This document shows positions 42,611 to 53,164 of a DNA stretch of 55,845 bases, piece by piece. The stretch lies in contig NW_004457582.1 in NCBI RefSeq assembly GCF_000313135.1, forward strand, positions 29,632 through 85,476, read 5' to 3'. Below the pieces are notes generated by a model. The model made no database searches, had not been told where the DNA came from, and saw only the letters and a list, made by a program, of their open reading frames with translations. Numbering within the stretch: position 1 is the stretch's first letter; each line of letters opens with the position of its first letter. Made by a program: the position numbers and the translations under genes. The stretch is from Acanthamoeba castellanii str. Neff. Lineage: Eukaryota > Discosea > Longamoebia > Acanthamoebidae.

Positions 42611-43825
42611 ATGGGACTGATTGGGCGTGTGTGGAGTGCGCTGGTGTGGCTCATCGCGGAGGTGCGCGTGCTCGCCCTCATGCTCTTCCATCCTATTTCC
42701 GGAAGCACCCACAAGGAAGTACGATCCCCACTCCTCCCTCGCCCTCCCTTGCATCTTTGGATTTCGGGTTTGTCGTCGTGTCACTTTCTTTCACCGTCTC
42801 TTTCGTTTTTACCCCCCCCCCAAATTTTGAACGATTTCGATAATCTTTGAACGATTGTTGGTGATTTCTAAAGATAAAGATGAGCACACCAATGCATGTT
42901 GGTGGTCCTTTCACTTAGGAGCTGTTAATAATCCTCATCTTTGCTTTCTCTGTGGGGACTGCTTACACGCGTGCGAGTAGCGTTTGGAGTCGTTCTACCG
43001 CTCGCAGGCCGGAAGCTATGACGAGTACCGCCGTAAGCTCCTCCACGGCCGTCCCAAGGTGCGTGCGGTTGCGTGTGCTGAGCGTGTCGCGTGTGCGGTG
43101 GTGTGTGTGCGGCGTGTGCGGTGGCACTCACACGCGAGGTCTGTGGCACACAGCTGTTTGGTTCGCTCCCGAACCTGCGCGGAGCCGTGTGGGTGGACCT
43201 CGGCGCCGGTACAGGCTACAACCTGGAGCTGATGGCCGAGGCCGGCAAGATCGAGGGCTACGAGAAGATCTACCTGGTCGACCTCTCCGGCTCGCTGCTC
43301 AAGCAGGCCGCCGAGCGCGTCAAGAAGAACGGCTGGACCAACGTCGAGATCGTCGAAGCCGACGCCACCACCTGGACGCCTCCCAACGGCGAGGAGGTCG
43401 ACCTCGTCACCTTCAGGTTTGTTTCACTCTCCTCCAACCTCCACTCGTCTCAGATCTCTGACACTTTCGTGTCGTGTGTGTCGTGTGTGTCGTGCGATTG
43501 CAGCTACTCGCTGACGATGATCCCGAACTGGTTCGCGGCGGTGGACCACGCCTACTCGCTTCTGAGGAAGGGCGGCGTGCTGGGCATCACCGACTTCTAC
43601 GTGGCCCGCAAGTACGCCGCGGCTGAGGGTCTCCACGAGAACACCTGGTTCCAGCGCACCGTGTGGCCCATCTTCTTCGCCTTCGACAACGTCAACCTGT
43701 CGCGCGACCACCTGCCCTACCTCCAGTACCGCTTCAAGCCCAACGTGGTCGAGGAGTACCTCGGCAGCGTGCCCTACACCCTCCTCAAGTGCCCCTACTA
43801 CGTCTTCGTCGGCACCAAGCAGTGA
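42611..43825 (+). CDS. BtaB-like betaine-lipid (DGTS) N-methyltransferase
   Basis: Four exons join in frame: 42611-42718, 42981-43058, 43154-43416 and 43504-43825, giving 256 residues. The protein starts with a hydrophobic helix (VWSALVWLIAEVRVLALMLF), then LESFYRSQAGSYDEYRRKLL, SAM motif I VWVDLGAGTGYNLELM, the acidic post-I loop YLVDLSGSLL, NGWTNVEIVEADATTW and SYSLTMIPNWFAAVDHAYSL, LGITDFYVARK, and a C-terminal block LSRDHLPYLQYRF. These match the methyltransferase half of BTA1/BtaB, which trimethylates diacylglyceryl-homoserine to the betaine lipid DGTS. The aminocarboxypropyl-transferase half (BtaA) does not follow, so here it is a separate protein or encoded elsewhere. Function is from the family; the splicing is seen. 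Confidence 0.85.
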
Positions 43826-44107
43826 GCCGCCTTTTTCTGCCCTCTGTTAAGGTGGCGGTGTTGCTGCTGCGACGTCTGCAGGCACCTTAAAGTGTTGGCA
43901 CTCCCACAACTTCGGTCGTTCTTCGTTCTTTCTGGGTTTCAGGTTTCCTGGTGAATCTGCCCAGGCTCGCTTGGCCCCCTCGAGAGGCTCAAACCTTCGA
44001 GGGCGCTTGGTCACAAAGGTGGTTACAGTTAAAGATCCACAGCAACAAACTGCTACAGCAACCAGTTCACGCACATAGCAGTACCGAGAACCACCAAGCA
44101 CAACACC

Positions 44108-44469
44108 ATGAGCTATCCCACAACCTCCTTCCAGAACACTGCCCCCAACAGCAACAGCTCTATATGGTCTGGGCAAGTGTTCGTCATGCCGCAACAAGGC
44201 GATGCCAACGCCCAAGAAGACGATAGCTGGGTGCGTAGGTCTTTCTTCTCCATCTTCAAATGAAGAAAGCCTCACTTTAGTTCCGATCTGCCCCAGCTGC
44301 AATACGAGGTCTACGAGGGCGAAAGCATCGTGTACCTCTGCGAGGCGCCCACTGGTACTTCCCCATTTCACGCATTCATCCTCATCTTCATCTTCTCCCA
44401 CTGACGGCTTTTGTACACCCAGAGAACGAAGAAGGCAAGGAAAATGAATGTAAAGTAAAAGACAAATAG
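44108..44469 (+). CDS. Small hypothetical protein, spliced
   Basis: Tentative three-exon gene from ATG 44108: MSYPTTSFQNTAPNSNSS, then IWSGQVFVMPQQGDANAQ, an exon SDLPQLQYEVYEGESIVYLC (about 44280-44354) and a polar tail ENEEGKENECKVKDK ending TAG 44467-44469. The second junction is clean (ACT G|AG), but the first has no obvious donor in the right phase, so exon 1 is uncertain. No family recognised. It ends only 36 bases before the next ATG. Confidence 0.4.
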
Positions 44470-44505
44470 GCAAATAAATGTAAATAAATGTAAATACATA
44501 AAAGA

Positions 44506-45975
44506 ATGGAAGAGGATGACGGTCGTGATCTGGAGACGGGCGAGGGGCTCGCCTTTGGGCCGAGCGTGGAGGTGGCGCGGGCCGACGATCGGGGCAGGCT
44601 GGTGCGAGCACGGCGTGAAGGAGTGAAGGCGGGCGAGACCGTGGCGTTGAGCGAAGTGTTCGTGTGGGCCTACATGCCGCGCGAGACCAAACGATTGTGC
44701 GCCCACTGCGGCCGCGCCCTGTTGCCCTCCACCGCCCGACGATGCCGAGGCGGGTGCGCCCACACCTGGTACTGCCCGCCACCATCTACAGAAAATCGAG
44801 ATGGAGATTCAACGCTCTACAAAAATGAAGATGGCGAGATTGTAGAGAAGATGGAAAAGATGATGGTGGACAAGTCGTCGTGCGAACGAGAGGGAGACAG
44901 ATACCACGGCCTGGGAGGGGGCGGGGCTGGCTGTCGCTCGATGCGACGCTACGATGCGGCCGTGGCGACCGGGCTGCGCAAGGGCACGCTGGCGCCGTCG
45001 CTCTTCGGGTCGCAGGAGGCCACCATGTTCGCTCGACTCGTGATCGGCGTGCTCACCCACCCCGACCGACGGCAGCGTGCGCTCACCTTCGCCCTCGAGC
45101 CCAACACGCACGCCCTCTCGCCCACTCGCTTGGCTCAGTACGAAGTGTGTCTCTCTACTTTCTCGTGCGTGTGCGTGTGCGCTGTACGGGGTGCGTGTGC
45201 GGTGGTTGGTCGAGAAGCTACTGACAATGCGCACAGCAAATGGCGGAGGTGGTGGCCGCGTCGATTTCGCTGCCGCGCGGTGCAAGGAAGGTGACCAAGG
45301 ACGACGTGGTGCGGCTTCTGTGCATCCAGCAGTGCAACGCCTTCGGGCTCTCCAACGGCGAAGGCGAGATGACAGGCGTTGCCCTCTATCCCGCTCTCTC
45401 CCTCTTCAACCACTCATGTACGCTCACCTCGTGTTGTGTGTGTGTGTGTGTGGTGTGTGTGTGTGGTGTGTGTCGTATCGTGTCGTGCCTGCGCTAACGT
45501 TTTGACAGGCATGCCCAATTGCGCTGCGGTCGATGACGGCACCGGAAGCAAGCGCGTGTGCGCCATCAAGACGCTGGTGGCCGTGCCGCCAGGCGAGGTG
45601 CCGCACCGCCTCACTAGATCGCTGCTGAGTGGACAACCACGACCACTCACCTCCTCCTCGTCGCGCCAGGAGCTGACCATCTCGTACATCGATCTGGACC
45701 TGACGCGCGAGCTGCGGCAGGACAAGCTGGAGGAAAGCTATGCGTTCCGATGCACCTGCGCGCGCTGCCGAGCGCCCGACGCCGACGATAGCCCTGCGGT
45801 GGCGGCCCACCTGCGACGCATCACCTGCGGCAGCTGCGGGGGCTCACTCATACCCGCCCCGCCCGGCCAGGAGCTCACCGTGGCCTGCAATTCGTGCCCG
45901 CTCGTCGTGCAGCGACCAAACGACGGCGACGACGATGCCGACGCACTCAGCAGTAGCGGCACGACTGTGGTCTGA
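44506..45975 (+). CDS. SET and MYND domain protein (SMYD-like)
   Basis: ATG 44506 to TGA 45973-45975 with introns at about 45138-45237, 45415-45509 and 45592-45668. A MYND-type zinc finger begins LCAHCGRALLPSTARRC and continues to TWYC; the rest of the expected Cys/His set (SCEREGDRYHGLGGGGAGC) comes after about 33 extra residues. The SET core follows: VVRLLCIQQCNAFGL, ALYPALSLFNHS joined to CMPNCAAV (the NHSCxPN motif that binds SAM), ELTISYIDLD, and the post-SET-like Cys cluster FRCTCARC with CGSCGG. SMYD proteins methylate lysines on histones or cytosolic proteins. The protein lacks the long TPR C-terminus of animal SMYDs. Substrate unknown. Confidence 0.85.
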
Positions 45976-46050
45976 CTGCACAGTTCGTACAATCAACAAA
46001 CCTATGCGTGTCAGGTCTTCTTGTGTGAAGACAATGCAGGCCTGACCTGA

Positions 46051-47084
46051 TCACTTCCTTCTCGTCTTCTTCGTCGCTGATGCCTCGCTTGTCTGCAGTT
46101 TTCCGGCGATCAGGTCAGCCTTGGCTCACCGCACGCACGCACGCAGAAGACGTACGGAACTGAGCTTGTTGCGGATGGCGAGCAGCGTGCTCTGAGCCGA
46201 ACTTGTCGGCTGCGGCGGTGTGGCCGCCATCCGGGGCCGCTTGTGTCGTCGGTCGTGCCCCGTCGACAGCGGAACAGTCGCGACCGTCGTCGTCGTCATT
46301 GTCGTCGTGGGCGGCAGCGGCCGCTTGGGCTGCCGCTGCGGCTCCCTGTGCTGAGCTCCTCCCGTCGTTCCTGCCGAGCGACGCACCACTCGAGTCAGCA
46401 ACGCGACGCTACGCGAGAGCGGCCACGGTACCTTGCACTCGGGTGAGGACCTCGGTGCGGCGCTGTTCGAGCTTTCGGCGGGTGTCTTCGAGCGTCTCGA
46501 ACTCGGGCGCGTAGGTCACGTGCAAGATAGCGCCCATAAAGTTGTGGTCATCACACTTCCTCTTTGCTCGCCTGCGTGTGGTGGCGTGTGTCGTGTGGCG
46601 CGGTGAGCACCAGGCTGATGATCATCAAGACCTCGAGACTGGAAGGACCTTGCGTCGGAAAGCTGGGCAAACGTGATCAAGTAGACCTCGGTGAACTGTT
46701 CACGTGGCAGCTCCTCTTCGCCGATGGCGCGGCACCTGAGCGCAGGCGAGCAGCGATCGAGCGTCTCAGTTGCGACTTGAAAAGTCTTTCACTAAGGTCA
46801 TCTGATGTAAGAGAAAGGCGCACGTACTCTTCAACGTGGCCATGAGCAGAGAAGAGCGCGAGGAGGTCCTCCTGCACGCCCACCGCTGGCACGTTCTGGA
46901 CCAGCACATGCCTGCCATGTACATAAATCTCTGTTGATTCAATCGAATGAATTCGTAGCTGGCCAAGCAGGAGGCACCTTGACTCCTTGACGATTGAAAA
47001 GGCCTTTACTGCCTTGGGCGACTTACCACGCCGGTACGCCTCCCGCGACCCACTCTCCTCCTGCCCCCTCACATGCTTCTCCAT
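46051..47084 (-). CDS. RBM48: RBM48-like RNA-binding protein
   Basis: Minus strand, ATG 47084 (MEKHVRGQEESGSREAYRRG). The RBM48 RRM is clear: KAVKAFSIVKESRCLL, joined to HVLVQNVPAVGVQEDLLALF and SAHGHVEEY, then FTEVYLITFAQLSDARSFQ, FMGAILHVTYAPEFETLEDT and RRKLEQRRTEVLTRVQ. RBM48 works with ARMC7 in the minor (U12-type) spliceosome, so its presence hints at U12 splicing here (inference). The C-terminal part is Thr/Pro-rich with basic patches (RHKRPRMAA, KRPLPP). The last exon is uncertain: a GTACGT donor at about 46142 spliced to about 46092 gives a stop at 46051-46053, while reading through stops at 46126. The tail-to-tail gap to the SMYD gene is about 75 bases. Confidence 0.85.
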
Positions 47085-47165
47085 TTATCTTTTACACAAT
47101 AAATGAAATTGGAATTAGATATCTATTTTACATTTTGGATTTCTATTTGATCCATTTTGCTTGTT

Positions 47166-50100
47166 CTACACCAGATTTACCTCGCCCGAGGCGGTGTTGT
47201 CCAGCCAGCTCTCGATGGCGCGGCAGACCTGCTCGGCGCTGGGTCGCTTGTGGGGCTTGCGGTGCCAGCAGGCCGTCATCAAGGCCACGTAGGCCTTGGG
47301 CGCGTTGGCCGGCACCGGCGGCCGCTTGCCCTCGACAATGTCCACCGCGGTCTTGGCCAGGTTCTCCCCGGCGAAGGGCAGCTTGCGGGTGGCGACCTCC
47401 CACATGACCATGCCCAGGCTGTACAGGTCGGCCTTCTCCGTGTAGCGCTCGCGCATGACCACCTCGGGCGCGATCCACGCCGGCGTGCCGCAGCGGGTCA
47501 TCGTCGCGTTCTCCTGCTTCATACGGGCCAGCCCAAAGTCTGCGATCTTGGCATTCCACGACTCGTCGACCAGCACGTTGGACGACTTGAGGTCGCGGTG
47601 GAGAATCGGCGCCGGCTGCTGCGAGTGGAGGTAGGCGAGCCCGAGCGCGATGCCCTTGACCACGTTGAGCCGCGTGGCCCACGACAGCTTGACCGACCCG
47701 TCGGCCAGCACGTCGCGCAGCGAGCCCTTGGGGATCCACTCGGTCACGATGCAGATGTTGGGCGACCGCACGCACGCGCCGATGAACAGCACCACGTTCG
47801 GGTGGCGCAGCTCGGCCAGCAGCGCGGCCTCCTCGCGGAACCGCAGCATCGTGTCCTCGTCGAGCCGCTGCTTGACGAACCGCTTCACCGCCACGTCGAC
47901 GCCCTTCCACCGGCCCTGCGACACGAAGCCGTAGCTGCCCTGGCCCACGTGGGCCTCCTGGATCGCCAGGTCCTCGAACGGTATGATCCACCGGCACGCG
48001 TTCGAGCTGCCGATGTACGACGCCTCGTCGGGGCGCGCCAGCAATCGCGGCCGCGACGAGCCGCCGCCACCGCCCGACGATGTGGTCGACGAGCCGCCGG
48101 TGTGGGTCGTGGTGCCGCTGCGCGCAGACGTGTGGTTGCTGCTGGACTCGGCCTGCTCCCAGGCCTGGCACCGGTCCTCGAGCCCGCTGAGCCGCATGTC
48201 GTGCACCTCGACCTCGAGCATCGACCCGCCGTTGGCCACCATCACCTCCACGGCGCCCACCTGCTGGAACCGATGCCGGCCGTACAGCGCCCGGTCCTTG
48301 TCGAGGGTGACGTCATCATCACCGCCGTTGCCGTTGGTAACCGGCTCACTCAGGGACTCGACGGCGGAGATGACCGCGTCGGAGACGAGTACGTGGCCGC
48401 CCTCGGCGCGCAGGGTGAGCTCGGTGGCGACCTTGACCGCGGCGCCAAAGTACTCGAAGCGGTTGGAGACCGGGTCGCGCGTGCGCGAGATCGGCCCGTG
48501 GTGGGCGCCCATCCGCACCCGCGGCCCGCGGAACAGCACGCCGTCGGCCACCCCGGCGACCTCTTCGCGGGCGTAGAGCACCCCGAGCAGCGCCGGCGGC
48601 CACTCGAGCGTCACCAGCTCGCGCTGCACCTCATCGCACCAGCGCAGCGCGTCCAGCGGCCGCCCGAACACGACGCAGAAGTAGCCCTCGCCGCCGGCCG
48701 CGCCAGTATTGTGCCGATGGAGGAACACCGACTCGTAGCCGCGGTGCTGCTTGATCAGCCGACGCAGCAGCTCGTTGTGCATCGCGACCGCCTCGCGCAT
48801 GGCCTGCGGCTCGGCTTCCCACAGCTGCGCGGCCTGGGCCACGTCGGTGAACACCACCGTCAGCGGGCCGTCCACCGCCGGCGCCGGCGGCTGGCCCACG
48901 CCGCGTTGGCCATGACGGCCTCCGACCGCCGCCGCAGCCTTGGCCGAGCCGCCGCTCCTGGACGACATGTGCGACGACGACGTCGACGAGGCCGTAGAAC
49001 CGGCGCTGGCCGAGTGCTTGGCCGTGTTGTAGAACGAGGCACTGCCCTGGCCCATGTACGTTGACGACGACGAGCCGCTGGTGGTCATGGAGGAGTGGTT
49101 GATGTCGTGGCCGGTCATGTCTTCGGACATGGCGGACAGGCGCGACATGACCTCGAGGAACGACGGGCGCACGCTCGGGTCGGCGTGCCAGCACTCGGCC
49201 ATGAGGACCTCGAACTCGACGTGGCGCTGGGCGCCGCTGTCGGAGGCCTGGAGGTCGGTCGGCCGCAGGGAGTCACGAATGACGCCCACGGCGATGGCGG
49301 CCGTGCTCACGCCCGCGTAGGGCTGCTCGCGCGTCAACAGCTCCCACATGATGATGCCGAAGCTGTACACCTGTTTTGCATAGTTGTATGTGTCGTGTGT
49401 CGTGTGTGTGTGTCGTGTGTGTGTGTGTGTGTGTGTCGTGTTGTGTCGTGTGTGTGTGTCGTGTTGTGTCGTGTGGTGAGCTCGATGACGGTGACGATGA
49501 TCGGAATGGAACGTACGTCGGCTTGCACGTAGTCGACGTCCATGCGATCTTCGAGCACTTCGGGGGACGTCCAATGAATGGTGCCTAAAATAAATTATCG
49601 TTAATCTTCATGTCACGTTGTAACCTAAGGAATGTGCTGGAATGTTCTAAAAGTATGGCATACCTTGGATGTCGTGGCCGCCGGCCCGCTTGAGGTCGGC
49701 CTTGAACTTGGTGAGGCCGAAGTCGCTCACCTTCAGGTTCCACTTGTTGTCGAGGAGCAGGTTGAGCGACTTGAGGTCGCGGTGCACGATGCCCGACGAG
49801 TGGAGGAAGTGCATCCCCTTGGCCGCCTGGTAGGCCATCTTGAGGCACAGCTGCAGCGGGATCGCCGGCACCAGCTCATTGTGCAGCAACTGTAGCCACA
49901 TGCAGACATCAGCCTCAAGGACGACACGCACACGACACGACACGCAGCACCACACGCACGACACTCAGGACAGGACAAGACACACATACGTCGTAGAGGG
50001 AGCCAAGTTCCATGAGCTCCATTACGATGCACATCTTGGGCGGCTTGGTGCTGGCGGCCATGAACAGCACCACGTTGGGATGCCTCAACGCCGTCATCAC

Positions 50101-52594
50101 GCTCACCTCCTGTTTAGATATGAAGCATAAACATGTAAATCATCATATGTTGGGATCAAATGTGTTTGATGTAATATGTCTGTTACCTGCTTGAAATTGT
50201 CCCACGCGGCCTTGTTCGTGTTGTGGGCCGACACGACCTTGACGGCCACGTCGGTGCCCTTCCACACGGCTCGGTGCACCTCTCCGAAGCCGCCAGCGCC
50301 TAACTGCGGCCCCATCTCCAGCTCGGCAAAGTCGATCTCCCAGCTGTTGTGCTCGCGCCTGCGCCGCAGCCGCGCGACCACCAGCGCTACGACCAGGAGC
50401 AGCACCAGAAGCGCCGCGACGGGGAGCGACACGCCCAGCGCGATGGCCAGCGTCTTGCTCGACGAGTCCGACGACGCGGCGGCCGTGCCGTTGGTCGACG
50501 CACACAGAAGCTCGCTCGACGTCCCTGCGAGCGTGCACTGGCACGCACCACCCACGCACACGCCGTTGCCGCTGCACACGGAGCCGTCGGGCGCCAGACA
50601 CGCGCGGCGCGTGGCCGATGTGGCGGTGATGCGCCCGGTCTCGACGCTGGTGATGTTGCGGGCCAACGCGTCGAGCAGCACCGCGTTCATGTTGGCCCCG
50701 TTCTTGAACAGGCGCGTCGAGTTGTCGCGAATCATGGTGTAGTCGTCGCCGCCGTAGATTACCAGCCAATCGAACGATGACACGTTGTAGACGGCGTCCA
50801 TATCGAGCCGCGCCCACACGCCCGGCGCCGCCTCCACCTCGACGTCGACCACCCGGAACCCCACCTCCTCGCTCGGATTCCACGAATACCGCAGGCCAGA
50901 GACCTGCATGAACCGGCCCGCGCCGTTGTTGACATCGGCCGACGGGTCCGTCGCCAGCGACAGCCCGTTCTCCAGCGCAGCCCAAACGTAGCGCCCGGCG
51001 AGCTGGTACGTATAGAGATCCGAGTTGGAGCCGAACGGGAACGCGGTCTGCTGCTGGCCCAGCGTCACCGCCCCGCGCGCGAACGTGCCGCGTATCGAGC
51101 CGCCGTTGTTGAACGCGATCTGCACGTCGCCGCCCCAGGCCCGCACCGCAAAGTCGCGCACGGCGTCGCCCATCCACCCGGCGATGGCGCACTCGGCGAA
51201 GAGGCAGTTGGTCTCGAAGCCCAGATCGAGGGCCGACCACCCGACCGTCTGCGAGAAGTTGGCCTGGAGCTGGGCGTAGTTGGCCAGCAGCCGGGCCTGC
51301 ACCGCCGGGTCGGCCGCCACGGACTCGTCCATGAGCCGCGCGTCGCCAGACCACCCGGTCACCACGCCGTAGTCGTCGAACTCCACATCGAGCACGCCGA
51401 TGAGCCGCCCGTAGGTGCCCGACGCGACGACTAGCACCGGCTGCTCCCAGGCGGTGGCGACGACCATCGGATAGGGGCCGACGGCGCCCGATCGGACGTC
51501 GTCGGCGGCGGTGCCGCGGTCGTTGGCCTGGAGCTGGGTGGGCACGATGAGCACGTCGATTCCGGGCACGCCGGAAAGGACGGCCTCGGCTGTTGCATTG
51601 GAACTGACCGAGGCGACGATCTTATTGGCTCCCTGGTTGATGAGGGCCATGACGGCGACGGACAAGGCGGCAGCCTCGTCGTTCGCCCGAATGGCCAATG
51701 GCGTGCGGACCATGGTTGCCAGGTTACTCGCCACCGTTGCCGCGTAACCGACGCGCTGGCCGCCGGCAAAGGTCTTGTAGGCCCAGCGCGCGACGAAGGT
51801 GCCGTTGGCCCGCGGGTCCTCGTTGTAGCCCTCGAGGTTGCTCACCACGAAGCCCAGAGCCGGGGCCTCGGCCAGCGCCACGCGCATGAACTCAGCCACG
51901 TTCTCCACAGGCAGCACAAAGTCCTGGACCTGGACTCGGGTTAGCGCACAGCGCACAGCGCACATTCCACACATACCGCACACACCGCACACAGGCAACA
52001 AGCACACGCCGCACAAGCATACCTGGAGGTGAACGAGGTCGTAGCCGAGCTGGGCGTAGTAGGAGGCGACGAGCGAAGGCCCGGCGACGTAGTAGTAGAG
52101 CGAGGTGGCGATGATGTTGCCGGCGTCTACGACGAACACGTTTGTGTCCGATCGCGCGCGCTGCTGGTCGATGACGGCCTTCATGCGCGCCACGCCGCCG
52201 TAGCAGGCCAGCTGGCCGCCGGTGGTTATATAGGAACCGTTGACGGGCTGGCACGACGTCGACGAGGCGTCGACGGCGCTCAGGGCTGAGTAGGTGTCGG
52301 CCGTGTGGACCAGCGTGAGATTGAATCCTGTGTGGATTGGTTGGTTATCGGGGTCGGTCAGGTGGCGGCCCGGCAAATTACCGGCAGAATGTTGACAAAT
52401 AGGAGGCGCTTGTTTTTGTTGGCTGCACGGACCGGCCAACTAAGGTTCGCCATCTTGGCCGCTGAGCCGTTGGGGTGACGAAGCAAAAGAAAGAAAGAAG
52501 AAGAAGAAGAACGAAAAGCGGCACTGGTACCTTGGGCGCTGCAGAGGACCGCGACCAGCAGGAATGCGAGCATGACGCACGAACGAGCCTCCAT
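47166..52594 (-). CDS. Receptor: 5'-nucleotidase-like ectodomain, TM, TKL kinase, cyclase-like domain, TKL kinase
   Basis: About 1577 residues from ATG 52594 to TAG 47166-47168, six introns. Order: signal peptide (1-21, alone in exon 1); 5'-nucleotidase-like lobes (22 to about 540), the second lobe with FNNGGSIRG and [12 protein letters not shown]-like Cys cluster [14 protein letters not shown] (about 565-592); one membrane span (about 613-641); TKL kinase 1 (about 655-920; [38 protein letters not shown]); Ser-rich linker; class III cyclase-like domain (about 1007-1187; [27 protein letters not shown]); TKL kinase 2 (about 1305-1567; [49 protein letters not shown]). Both kinases keep Lys, HRD and DFG. 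Receptor topology is clear; the ligand is inferred to be a nucleotide or nucleoside. Confidence 0.93.
49388..49474. repeat. GT/GTGTC repeat in a receptor-gene intron
   Basis: Mixed GTGTGTCGTG units in the intron between the exons encoding MDVDYVQAD and [11 protein letters not shown] of kinase 1. Confidence 0.8.
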
Positions 52595-53164
52595 CTGTTT
52601 TTAATGTGTGGGCGATATCGGTGGTGACTACACGGCACATAGACCGGTGGAAAGCTATGTCTGCGTACCTTGATGTGTGGTGCCGGCTCAGCCGCGGATC
52701 CACACCTGTGCGAGGTGTGTCTGTGCCTGTGGGCGTTTGTGTGTGTGTGTGGCGTTGGTTGCGCGATAGCAGATATTGGTCATAGTCCGATTCTCCGGAC
52801 GAACGTCGTGTTTTCCTAAAGGCCGCGTGTTCACACTCCGCCAACGTTGACTACGCCCAATTGGCGGCTTTCCAACACCTTATCGTTCCCATTGGCGGAG
52901 ACGAGATCTGTTGTGAACAGTGCTCAGTTGGGAACTACTGTGGTGCGGGGGCCACGCGGGATCTAGTCATTTCCAAGTCGATGTCACGTCATCCCAGATG
53001 CCCGCGGGCCCGATGATGAAGACAATTTACAACCTTCTCGCCCGATGGTTGAGTGCCTGACTGACTGTGCCGGTTCGTCGGCCTCAAGTCGCACACACCA
53101 ACCGCTGCCCCACCACCTCTCAGAACGAAATTTGTAAATCTTTGTAAGTGTATTGGTCGTACGT
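52595..53164. other. Intergenic, receptor promoter side
   Basis: 570 bases between the coiled-coil gene stop (53165) and the receptor ATG. No gene supported. It should carry the receptor promoter. Confidence 0.45.
52828..52919. promoter_or_regulatory. Candidate dyad of TGTTCACA and TTGGCGG elements
   Basis: TGTTCACA (52828-52835) and CCGCCAA (52838-52844) are mirrored by TTGGCGG (52861-52867 and 52892-52898) and TGTGAACA (52912-52919), about 235-325 bases upstream of the receptor start codon. TTGGCGG resembles E2F-like or CCAAT-type sites; the function is inferred only. Confidence 0.35.

Noticed and set aside
43847..44785. 312-residue minus-strand frame
   Set aside because: Composition is random-like and it overlaps the starts of two better-supported plus-strand genes.
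47157..49064. 635-residue plus-strand frame
   Set aside because: Antisense shadow of kinase 2 and the cyclase-like domain.
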